Below, piece after piece: positions 10,901 through 21,029 of a stretch of DNA of 64,000 bases. This stretch comes from Nemertoderma westbladi (taxonomy: Eukaryota > Xenacoelomorpha > Nemertodermatida > Nemertodermatidae): positions 1-64,000 of the forward strand of contig JAUCBJ010003110.1 of NCBI GenBank assembly GCA_032718475.1, read 5' to 3'. Under the pieces are notes generated by a model that did not search any database, had not been told where the DNA came from, and was given only the letters and a program-made list of their open reading frames with translations. Made by a program: the position numbers and the translations under genes. How positions within the stretch are numbered: position 1 is the stretch's first letter; the number at the start of each line of letters is the position of its first letter.

Positions 10901-10987
10901 AACTCCAGAATCCCTCTCCCCATCACAATCTGGCCTCCCTGGTGACCCAGGGTTTGGGCCAGAAAGGTCATCAGGAAAGGGACTCAA
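7901..10987 (-). CDS. LINE endonuclease-reverse transcriptase polyprotein
   Basis: The protein nicks target DNA and copies LINE RNA into it by target-primed reverse transcription. An APE-type endonuclease spans about residues 50-302: VGVQEHRM (Glu 85), GGIGLLMN, LGDFN (200-203), QIDHILF and SSDHRLIV (catalytic His 292). Reverse transcriptase spans about 570-845: FRGISLISIAAK, GFCKGRGT, motif A VDFFKAFD (Asp 659), motif B GVLQGDTLAP, motif C FADD (770-773), then NSRKTK and YLGS (841-844). The C-terminal part has a Cys/His-containing segment (VHCVKY, LRFAGHCFRRED) and GDRELWR. All catalytic motifs are present and there is no frameshift in 1,028 codons. The nominal first codon at 10987 is TTG. 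The frame stays open upstream to a TAG near 11108 without an ATG, and the first ATG inside is at residue 64, after the start of the endonuclease. The true initiation site is therefore unclear. Confidence 0.93.
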   Translation of the reverse strand: MSPFPDDLSGPNPGSPGRPDCDGERDSGVGGYSHVPPRPTKPLVNLRQVTRLASVNTLTLGSPMRQGELTALADKLSLSAVGVQEHRMQTGQTDEVLIKDMGGGWRLALASADDSGNGGIGLLMNPTAHAALDKIDQISNRIIRCHFSCSGRLAKKFPKVVLIVCYSPTSVAPVEEVENFYHNLQAATDGVDQHAFLTFLGDFNASLHQSPTSPWVYSNSVNRNSVHLQDFISGNGLFSAGTQFKKRTGKLWTHSGPSGHKSQIDHILFRRKYRSSIQDCNAFTLRPFSSDHRLIVAKVRLSLRASRTTKSALPRHDWSSLLQQPSVRSSFTLQLSNRYEALASEAADHCEGYTAFTEAVKLAAAETVPVYPRNRKRAPWTDNKIQKCRNDLHKAQKESRLKQTTAAKNAVKAASRSLNRQYSVNLQELINQQVDAINDADDSRQSSQAWKSINLLTGRKSQPTTKVKAESPADRLNGWKAHFEKLLNNDRVLPDNFIEVKVSESVLPDIPIGDISFAEVKAAAKSIKTNRASGVDGVPPEVFKIPECLKLIYPIIVDMYRTTRVPQEMKTNKLVPVPKKGNLTLYGSFRGISLISIAAKLYNRILLNRIRDPIERLLRGNQNGFCKGRGTMEPILALRRIIEELSKKKDRHLAVIFVDFFKAFDSVSRSRMFSILSLYGIPDEIIAAIRSVYDGSTTFVSTVDGDTEPFEVLWGVLQGDTLAPFLFIIVVDYVLRMSLDHHNDDGVMITPPTGSRSRGNPAKYLTDLDFADDLGVLSESLEGAQRLLSSLEHAASSVGLFINSRKTKILTVNFESPQQVSDRMSISSKDGMLEHVDDFCYLGSWIRKSGEDLRIRKGKAWAALNRLSRIWKSPRINRKLKVRLFRAAVVPVLLYGSPCWALTAEDTKSLDGTFTRMLRRVHCVKYNAHISNQTLYNIGGVSLVPPSLTLEQNRLRFAGHCFRREDQPVHNLVLWQPHGVNKHSGQPMTFLRRILKDTGLKDADDLANVMGDRELWRCNFVDKPAQHS

Positions 10988-11611
10988 AGAATTGTTGACT
11001 GCTCTCTCTCCAGTAGGGGGTGAGACAGGCAGCCGGTCAGGAGTTAACTGACGCCTGTGAGGCCGATTGTGTCCGGTAATTAGCCTAGTGGCCGGACCTC
11101 CGCATTGCTAATGTAATCCATAGTGGGGGTTGGGGGGTGCTTTTTTGCCGAGTCAGCTCTCGGGGCAAATACCACACCCTGGTTTGCCATTCCACAGGGT
11201 GGGTGTCGCAATGGAGTCAGATATGAGGCCCATCACCCATATCTACTCTGGCGCACATGACCCACCATTGGCTGTTGCAGCTCATCTGCTGGGTCATGCC
11301 CTGTACCCTTGCTGCCAGGTGCAGGTCGCAGTGAAGTGCTCTCAGAGTGGACATGAGAACACTCTACTCCTGACCAGCCATTGGTAGATCACCATCTGCC
11401 TGGTCAGGCCATATACCCTGCAGCCAAGTATATGGGTCCTTAATCCAGGACCAAGGGCGTCCTTATCCCAGAACGAAGGGGGTCCTAGTTACAGGATCAG
11501 ATTTGCCCTAGTATAAGGGGTCTATGCAGCTACAGGTGGCACCTCCTTTATGCTGCATGGAGGTGGCAAGTTTTCTTGATCAATGACCTAGAATACCTGA
11601 CCTGACCTCTG
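10988..11611 (-). promoter_or_regulatory. LINE 5' leader, presumed internal promoter region
   Basis: This untranslated part of the LINE is more GC-rich than the host DNA. It holds imperfect internal repeats such as 'caggaccaagggcgtcct', 'cagaacgaagggggtcct' and paired 'ggtcatgccctgtaccc'/'ggtcaggccatataccc' phrases. An internal promoter is expected of full-length LINEs but no element of it can be identified by eye. A plus-strand open frame at 11130-11387 has no recognisable product. Confidence 0.5.
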
Positions 11612-11622
11612 ATCAATAGGCC
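11612..11622. repeat. LINE target-site duplication, 5' copy
   Basis: An exact second copy of ATCAATAGGCC (first copy at 7843-7853). Together they delimit the LINE insertion. Confidence 0.85.
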
Positions 11623-12826
11623 AGGGTAGTTCTTGTCAAGAGTTGAGCCGTTCAAAAACACGATGTGGTTGTGTGTGTGTGTATATATATATGTATAACC
11701 ATCCAATATCTCAAAAACGCAATCAGGTACGCAAACATTTTAATAACAAACTCTACATAAATTTTGGTTGCGGAAAAGACTGTATATTTTTTTTGGCGTT
11801 TCGATCACGGGGTCACTTAAAAATAGCGGTTTTGAAAATTTAAAGTCGAATTTCACCGATTTCAACTCGTCGAGTATGCACTAACTTTTTTATTTCGGCT
11901 ATTCAGTCATTTGAGAAACATATTTGAGCCTCGGAATCTTTTCAAATATCGCCAATCTCGCACAGAACTTCGCCAAAATTTGTTAGTCGGGCAAAAAAAA
12001 CGCACAAATTCGTCTAAAAGAGTAAATTACTGTATTTGGTTGCAGAATAATATGATTCAACTAGAAAAGCCAGACAGCTGGTTATAACAAGACCGTCCAT
12101 ATAGACAAACGTAGTGTTAGTTGGGTCCCTATCATTCATTATCATCAACCTATAAACCATTTAAACGGCCCAGTGCTTACAATTCAATTACCTGGCCTCC
12201 CATCTAACATAGCAGTGAGTAACCATATAGATTATTGTCATACGATTCGCGGGGAAGAGCTATTCATCTCACCTGGTGGGGTAATAACAAACTTACAGTT
12301 GATGTTTGATTACTGTCTGGGTTAGAGTGAGATAGTAATAAATTTGGCAAGTAATATACTTCTCTGCAGTTTGGGCTATCCATTCAATAAACGCAATAAT
12401 TTTTATTGTCCGTTTAAATCCTTTTTTTGTCCTTTTTTTTTATGTCCTCCAAAAGTCTAATGTTAGGTTCCATGCTACCGGTTTCTCTACTGCTGTTCTC
12501 TCATGCTATCAGTACCGGTATTAGTATATATAGCACTATTTTGCTGTATTGTATGTACAGATGTAGGTATAAAGCAGGTATTTCTGTATTTTAGTACCGG
12601 TACCGGCACCGGTACTGCTATAGGCCTACTGTGTAGCCTACTATTTAAATACGGTAATGGTAGGCCTACCGGTTGTGCTAATAAATTTTAAATAATTGAT
12701 AGGCCAAACTGGATTGCAGGATTGTGGAAAATGCGGATATACCTTTCACATAATTTAGGCCTATTACTGTATTAGTTTTATAATCAATAATGGATCATGA
12801 CTACTGTCTGAGTAGTGTTACGGATA
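11623..12826. other. No gene seen; simple repeats
   Basis: Intronic or intergenic DNA with a TG/TA microsatellite at about 11667-11695 and a cluster of ACCGGTACCGG and TAGGCCTAC phrases (12510-12710), which are locally palindromic. I searched the minus strand for the missing middle part of PAF-AH (a YYPS...WIP segment) and found none. Confidence 0.45.
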
Positions 12827-13748
12827 ACCTGCTCCTTTCCCTGATTTGGTAAAGTGACTGTTTTTTGTTTTGGTTAGAAAATCCGGCCTTAACCTGCTCC
12901 TTTCCCTCAATTAGTTAAGTGATCGTTTATTGTTTTGGTTAGAAAATCCCGCCTCTGTAACCTGCTCCTTTCCCTCAATTGGTAATGTTATCGTTTATTG
13001 TTTTGGTTAGAAAATCCCGCCTCTGTAACCTGCTCCTTTCTCTCAATTGGTAATGTTATCGTTTATTGTTTTGGTTAGAAAATCCCGTCTCTGTAACCTG
13101 CTCCTTTCCCTCAATTAGTTAAATGATCGTTTATTGTTTTGGTTAGAAAATACCGCCTCTGTAACCTGCCCCTTTCCCTCAATTAGTTAAGTGATCGTTT
13201 ATTGTTTTGGTTAGAAAATCCCGCCTCTGTAACCTGCTCCTTTCCCTGAATTGGTAAAGTGACCGTTTATTGTTTTGGTTAGAAAGGCCCGCCTCTGTAA
13301 CCTGTCCCTTTCCCTCAATTAGTTAAATGATCGTTTATTTTTTTGGTTAGAAAATCCAGCCTCTGTAACCTGCTCCTTTCCCTCAATTAGTTAAGTGATC
13401 GTTTATTGTTTTGGTTAGAAAATTCCGCCTCTGTAACCTGTCCCTTTCCCTCAATTTGTTAAATTATCGCTTATTGTTTTGGTTAGAAAATCCCGCCTCT
13501 GTAACCTGCTCCTTTCCCTCAATAAGTTAAGTGATCGTTTATTGTTTTGGTTAGAAAATCCCGCCTCTGTAACCTGCTCCTTTCCCTCAATTAGTTAAGT
13601 GATCGTTTATTGTTTTGGTTAGAAAATCCCGTTTCTGTAACCTGCTCCTTTCCCTGATTTGGTAAAGTGACTGTTTATTGTTTTGGTTAGAAAACTCGGC
13701 CTTAACCTGCTCCTTTCCATCAATTGGTAATTGTTTTTGGCTATAAAA
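12827..13748 (+). repeat. 68-bp satellite, about 14 copies
   Basis: The phrase CCTGCTCCTTTCCCTCAATT starts units at about 12829, 12893, 12961, 13029 and onward every 68 bp to 13641, then 13705. Each unit also holds GTTTATTGTTTTGGTTAG and AAAATCCCGCCTCTGTAA. The first and last junctions are 64 bp because GCCTCTGTAA is shortened to GCCTTAA. The outermost units also share GTAAAGTGACTG. Confidence 0.93.
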
Positions 13749-14641
13749 TGAGTGTTTTGCTACGTCATGTGGTAATCGATTATCGACAACAACCACAAAC
13801 TATTAAATATAGTCTTTTTACCACAGGCGCATATTATGGAAATCTATCTCATAGTCTATAAATCATGGAATCATGGAATGTTTTGGCACATGCATAGTGA
13901 AATCAACTGTCTGACAGTCCAGAAATCAGCAGTCTGACAGTTTGAAGAAATACATACGTAAAAGTCATTAAAAGGACAATAAAAGTCATTAAAAGGACAA
14001 CAAAAGTCATTATGCATAATTCGTAAAAAAAAAGTACAAAAAAAGTCAAATAAAAGGACATAAAAAATCACTGCCTTCAATAAATAGTAGTAGCTTACTA
14101 GGCCCACATGAGTACCAGCAACTGGTGTTTCTATCGTTGAGTTGATGGCAATTTTCGTGTTTCCATTTTTGCTCACTCAGGGTACTGCGGTACTGGTTTG
14201 AGCGGCAGGTTCGTTTAAAGCCAGCTTGCTGGCTTTCTAGTGTGTGTTCGATTTTCCATTTGTTTCTATGGATAAGAAATAGCAATTCTTAGTATTCAGT
14301 AGAAGGTTGAGGTCCTCAAACTATTTCGATGCATTTTCCAGCATTGCGGTCAGGTCCGGTTTAATGTTCGCCAAAAGGAAAATGTCATCAGACAACTCTA
14401 TAATATATTTGTTTAATTTAGTAAAAAATTGCAGAAAATTTTGAGCATTTTCCTTATTTTCTAACTACTTTTGTTTTCCTTAATAAAATAATAATAAATA
14501 TTTCCTTTACCCAGCATGTAATGAGTAATCGGGCCAAATATGGCGGGAATTCCGAGAAACTTTGTATATCCATATGCGTATTCCTTGCGTGGCAACCATA
14601 ACGGGTTGTTAGCAGTCAGTAATCGCTCCTCTGGCTCACAG
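13749..14641. other. No gene seen; short AGTCATTAAAAGGACA repeats
   Basis: At about 13964-14065 the phrase AAAAGTCATTAAAAGGACA recurs three to four times with a period near 18-20 bp. The rest is AT-rich and shows no coding signal; minus-strand open frames here are low-complexity. Confidence 0.5.
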
Positions 14642-17600
14642 GGATAATATAACCTAATAAAGGAACCTAAAATAGTAAAACGTAGTTGGTAGTTAGGGGA
14701 TAAAATCTAATAAAGGAACTCAAAATAGTAAACCGTAGTTGGTAGTTAGGGGATAAAACCTAATAAAGAAACCCAAAATAGTAAACCGTAGTTGGTAGTT
14801 AGGGGGGATAAAACCTAATAAATGAACCCAAAATAGTAAATCGTAGTTGGTAGTTAGGGGATAAAACCTAATAAAGAAACCCAAAATAGTAAACCGTAGT
14901 TGGTAGTTAGGGGATAAAACCTAATAAATGAACCCAAAATAGTAAACCGTAGTTGGTAGTTAGGGGATAAAACCTAATAAAGGAACCCAAAATAGTAAAC
15001 CGTAGTTGGTAGTTAGGGGATAAAACCTAATAAAGAAACCCAAAATAGTAAACCGTAGTTGGTAGTTAGGGGATAAAACCTAATAAAGAAACCCAAAATA
15101 GTAAAACATAGTTGGTAGTTAGGGGATAAAACCGAATAAAGGAACCCAAAATAGTAAACCGTAGTTGGTAGTTAGGGGATAAAACCTAATAAAGAAACCC
15201 AAAATAGTAAACCGTAGTTGGTAGTTAGGGGGGATAAAACCTAATAAAGAAACCCAAAATAGTAAAACATAGTTGGTAGTTAGGGGGATAAAACCTAATA
15301 AAGAAACCCAAAATAGTAAAACGTAGTTGGTAGTTAGGGGGGATAAAACCGAATAAAGGAACCCAAAATAGTAAACCGTAGTTGGTAGTTAGGGGATAAA
15401 ACCTAATAAAGAAACACAAAATAGTAAACCGTAGTTGGTAGTTAGGGGATAAAACCTAATAAAGGAACCCAAAATAGTAAACCGTAGTTGGTAGTTAGGG
15501 GGGATAAAACCTAATAAAGGAACCCAAAATAGTAAACCGTAGTTGGTAGTTAGGGGATAAAACCTAATAAAGGAACCCAAAATAGTAAAACATAGTTGGT
15601 AGTTAGGGGGGATAAAACCTAATAAAGGAACCCAAAATAGTAAACCGTAGTTGGTAGTTAGGGGGGATAAAACCTAATAAAGGAACCCAAAATAGTAAAA
15701 CATAGTTGGTAGTTAGGGGGGATAAAACCTAATAAAGGAACCCAAAATAGTAAACCGTAGTTGGTAGTTAGGGGGGATAAAACCTAATAAAGAAACCCAA
15801 AATAGTAAAACATAGTTGGTAGTTAGGGGGATAAAACCTAATAAAGGAACCCAAAATAGTAAACCGTAGTTGGTAGTTAGGGGGGATAAAACCTAATAAA
15901 GGAACCCAAAATAGTAAACCGTAGTTGGTAGTTAGGGGATAAAACCTAATAAAGGAACCCAAAATAGTAAAACATAGTTGGTAGTTAGGGGGGATAAAAC
16001 CTAATAAAGGAACCCAAAATAGTAAACCGTAGTTGGTAGTTAGGGGATAAAACCTAATAAAGGAACCCAAAATAGTAAAACATAGTTGGTAGTTAGGGGG
16101 GATAAAACCTAATAAAGGAACCCAAAATAGTAAACCGTAGTTGGTAGTTAGGGGGGATAAAACCTAATAAAGAAACCCAAAATAGTAAAACATAGTTGGT
16201 AGTTAGGGGGATAAAACCTAATAAAGAAACCCAAAATAGTAAAACGTAGTTGGTAGTTAGGGGGGATAAAACCGAATAAAGGAACCCAAAATAGTAAACC
16301 GTAGTTGGTAGTTAGGGGGGATAAAACCTAATAAAGGAACCCAAAATAGTAAACCGTAGTTGGTAGTTAGGGGATAAAACCTAATAAAGGAACCCAAAAT
16401 AGTAAACCGTAGTTGGTAGTTAGGGGGGATAAAACCTAATAAAGGAACCCAAAATAGTAAACCGTAGTTGGTAGTTAGGGGATAAAACCTAATAAAGGAA
16501 CCCAAAATAGTAAAACATAGTTGGTAGTTAGGGGGGATAAAACCTAATAAAGGAACCCAAAATAGTAAACCGTAGTTGGTAGTTAGGGGGGATAAAACCT
16601 AATAAAGGAACCCAAAATAGTAAACCGTAGTTGGTAGTTAGGGGATAAAACCTAATAAAGAAACCCAAAATAGTAAACCGTAGTTGGTAGTTAGGGGATA
16701 AAACCTAATAAAGGAACCCAAAATAGTAAACCGTAGTTGGTAGTTAGGGGATAAAACCTAATAAAGAAACCCAAAATAGTAAAACGTAGTTGGTAGTTAG
16801 GGGATAAAACCTAATAAAGGAACCCAAAATAGTAAACCGTAGTTGGTAGTTAGGGGGGATAAAACCTAATAAAGGAACCCAAAATAGTAAACCGCAGTTG
16901 GTAGTTAGGGGATAAAACCTAATAAAGAACCCCAAAATAGTAAAACGTAGTTGGTAGTTAGGGGGGATAAAACCGAATAAAGGAACCCAAAATAGTAAAC
17001 CGTAGTTGGTAGTTAGGGGATAAAACCTAATAAAGAAACCCAAAATAGTAAAACGTAGTTGGTAGTTAGGGGGGATAAAACCGAATAAAGGAACCCAAAA
17101 TAGTAAACCGTAGTTGGTAGTTAGGGGATAAAACCTAATAAAGAAACCCAAAATAGTAAACCGTAGTTGGTAGTTAGGGGATAAAACCTAATAAAGGAAC
17201 CCAAAATAGTAAACCGTAGTTGGTAGTTAGGGGGGATAAAACCTAATAAAGGAACCCAAAATAGTAAACCGTAGTTGGTAGTTAGGGGATAAAACCTAAT
17301 AAAGAAACCCAAAATAGTAAACCGTAGTTGGTAGTTAGGGGATAAAACCTAATAAAGAATCCCAAAATAGTAAACCGTAGTTGGTAGTTAGGGGATAAAA
17401 CCTAATAAAGAAACCCAAAATAGTAAAACGTAGTTGGTAGTTAGGGGATAAAACCTTATAAAGAAACCCAAAATAGTAAACCGTAGTTGGTAGTTAGGGG
17501 GGATAAAACCTAATAAAGGAACTCAAAATAGTAAACCAAAGTTGGTAGTTAGGGGATAAAACCTAATGAAAAAACCCAAAATAGTAATTCGTAGTTGGTA

Positions 17601-20600
17601 GTTAAGGGATAAAACCTAATAAAGGAACCTAAAATAGTAAACCGTAGTTGGTAGTTAGGGGATAAAACCTAATAAAGGAACCCAAAATAGTAAACCGTAG
17701 TTGGTAGTTAGGGGATAAAACCTAATAAAGGAACCCAAAATAGTAAGCCGTACATAGTTGGTAGTTAGGGGATAAAACCTAATAAAGGAACCCAAAATAG
17801 TAAACCGTACATAGTTGGTAGTTAGGGGATAAAACCTAATAAAGGAACCCAAAATAGTAAACCGTAGTTGGTAGTTAGGGGATAAAACCTAATAAAGGAA
17901 CCCAAAATAGTAAACCGTAGTTGGTAGTTAGGGGATAAAACCTAATAAAGGAACCCAAAATAGTAAACCGTAGTTGGTAGTTAGGGGATAAAACCTAATA
18001 AAGGAACCCAATATAGTAAACCGTAGTTGGTAGTTAGGGGATAAAACCTAATAAAGGAACCCAAAATAGTAAACCGTAGTTGGTAGTTAGGGGATAAAAC
18101 CTAATAAAGGAACCCAAAATAGTAAACCGTAGTTGGTAGTTAGGGGATAAAACCTAATAAAGGAACCCAAATAGTAAACCGTAGTTGGTAGTTAGGGGAT
18201 AAAACCTAATAAAGGAACCCAAAATAGTAAACCGTAGTTGGTAGTTAGGGGATAAAACCTAATAAAGGAACCCAAAATAGTAAACCGTAGTTGGTAGTTA
18301 GGGGATAAAACCTAATAAAGGAACTCAAAATAGTAAACCGTAGTTGGTAGTTAGGGGATAAAACCTAATAAAGGAACTCAAAATAGTAAACCGTAGTTGG
18401 TAGTTAGGGGATAAAACCTAATAAAGAAACCCAAAATAGTAAACCGTAGTTGGTAGTTAGGGGATAAAACCTCATAAAGAAACCCAAAATAGTAAACCGT
18501 AGTTGGTAGTTAGGGGGGATAATACCTAATAAAGAACCCCAAAATAGTAAACCGTAGTTGGTAGTTAGGGGATAAAACCTAATAAAGGAACCCAAAATAG
18601 TAAACCGTAGTTGGTAGTTAGGGGATAAAACCTAATAAAGGAGCCCAAAATAGTAAACCGTAGTTGGTAGTTAGGGGATAAAACCTAATAAAGGAACCCA
18701 AAATAGTAAACCGTAGTTGGTAGTTAGGGGGGATAAAACCTAATAAAGGAACCCAAAATAGTAAACCGTAGTTGGTAGTTAGGGGATAAAACCTAATAAA
18801 GAACCCCAAAATAGTAAAACGTAGTTGGTAGTTAGGGGATAAAACCTAATAAAGAAACCCAAAATAGTAAACCGTAGTTGGTAGTTAGGGGGGATAAAAC
18901 CTAATAAAGAAACCCAAAATAGTAAACCGTAGTTGGTAGTTAGGGGGATAAAACCTAATAAAGGAACCCAAAATAGTAAATCGTAGTTGGTAGTTAGGGG
19001 GGATAAAACCTAATAAAGGAACATAAAATAGTAAACCGTAGCTGGTAGTTAGGGGATAAAACCTAATAAAGGAACCTAAAATAATAAAACGTAGTTGGTA
19101 GTTAGTAGTTAAAACCTAATAAAGAAACCCAAAATAGTAAACCGTAGTTGGTAGTTAGGGGGGATAAAACCTAATAAAGAAACCCAAAATAGTAAAACGT
19201 AGTTGGTAGTTAGGGGATAAAACCTAATAAAGGAACCCAAAATAGTAAACCGTAGTTGGTAGTTAGGGGGGATAAAACCTAATAAAGAAACCCAAAATAG
19301 TAAAACATAGTTGGTAGTTAGGGGATAAAACCTAATAAAGGAACCCAAAATAGTAAACCGTAGTTGGTAGTTAGGGGGATAAAACCTAATAAAGAAACCC
19401 AAAATAGTAAAACGTAGTTGGTAGTTAGGGGATAAAACCTAATAAAGAAACCCAAAATAGTAAAACGTAGTTGGTAGTTAGGGGATAAAACCTAATAAAG
19501 AAACCCAAAATAGTAAAACATAGTTGGTAGTTAGGGGATAAAACCTAATAAAGGAACCCAAAATAGTAAACCGTAGTTGGTAGTTAGGGGGGATAAAACC
19601 TAATAAAGAAACCCAAAATAGTAAAACGTAGTTGGTAGTTAGTAGTTAAAACCTAATAAAGAAACCCAAAATAGTAAACCGTAGTTGGTAGTTAGGGGAT
19701 AAAACCTAATAAAGGAACCCAAAATAGTAAAACATAGTTGGTAGTTAGGGGATAAAACCTAATAAAGGAACCTAAAATAGTAAAACGTAGTTGGTAGTTA
19801 GTAGTTAAAACCTAATAAAGAAACCCAAAATAGTAAACCGTAGTTGGTAGTTAGGGGGGATAAAACCTAATAAAGAAACCCAAAATAGTAAAACGTAGTT
19901 GGTAGTTAGGGGATAAAACCTAATAAAGAAACCCAAAATAGTAAAACGTAGTTGGTAGTTAGGGGATAAAACCTAATAAAGAAACCCAAAATAGTAAAAC
20001 ATAGTTGGTAGTTAGGGGATAAAACCTAATAAAGAAACCCAAAATAGTAAACCGTAGTTGGTAGTTAGGGGGATAAAACCTAATAAAGAAACCCAAAATA
20101 GTAAAACGTAGTTGGTAGTTAGGGGATAAAACCTAATAAAGAAACCCAAAATAGTAAAACATAGTTGGTAGTTAGGGGATAAAACCTAATAAAGGAACCC
20201 AAAATAGTAAACCGTAGTTGGTAGTTAGGGGATAAAACCTAATAAAGAAACCCAAAATAGTAAAACATAGTTGGTAGTTAGGGGATAAAACCTAATAAAG
20301 GAACCCAAAATAGTAAACCGTAGTTGGTAGTTAGGGGGGGTAAAACCTAATAAAGGAACCCAAAATAGTAAACCGTAGTTGGTAGTTAGGGGATAAAACC
20401 TAATAAAGGAACCCAAAATAGTAAACCGTAGTTGGTAGTTAGGGGATAAAACCTAATAAAGAAACCCAAAATAGTAAACCGTAGTTGGTAGTTAGGGGGG
20501 ATAAAACCTAATAAAGGAACCCAAAATAGTAAACCGTAGTTGGTAGTTAGGGGATAAAACCTAATAAAGGAACCCAAAATAGTAAAACATAGTTGGTAGT

Positions 20601-21029
20601 TAGGGGGATAAAACCTAATAAAGGAACCCAAAATAGTAAACCGTAGTTGGTAGTTAGGGGATAAAACCTAATAAAGAAACCCAAAATAGTAAACCGTAGT
20701 TGGTAGTTAGGGGGATAAAACCTAATAAAGGAACCCAAAATAGTAAACCGTAGTTGGTAGTTAGGGGATAAAACCTAATAAATGAACCCAAAATAGTAAA
20801 CCGTAGTTGGTAGTTAGGGGATAAAACCTAATAAAGGAACCCAAAATAGTAAACCGTAGTTGGTAGTTAGGGGGGATAAAACCTAATAAAGGAACCCAAA
20901 ATAGTAAACCGTAGTTGGTAGTTAGGGGATAAAACCTAATAAAGGAACCCAAAATAGTAAACCGTAGTTGGTAGTTAGGGGATAAAACCTAATGAAGAAA
21001 CCCAAAATAGTAAACCGTAGTTGGTTGTT

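Larger units (their letters stand above)
7854..11611 (-). mobile_element. Full-length non-LTR retrotransposon (LINE), 3.76 kb
   Basis: The element is bounded by exact 11-bp target-site duplications. Its 3' end on the minus strand is a short TAG-repeat tail (7854-7868) rather than poly(A). It has a leader of about 0.6 kb (10988-11611) and one long endonuclease/reverse-transcriptase frame. The clade is uncertain: the protein resembles the large metazoan group with APE endonuclease, YLGS motif and C-terminal RLRFAGHC/WR region (RTE-like or I/Nimb-like). There is no visible RNase H domain. The intact long frame and clean duplications indicate recent insertion. It sits in the presumed intron of the PAF-AH gene, on the same strand. 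Confidence 0.92.

Noticed and set aside
13587-14285. Minus-strand open frames of 69-101 residues
   Set aside because: They overlap the 68-bp satellite or short AAAGTCATT repeats, are low complexity, and have no domain or splice support.
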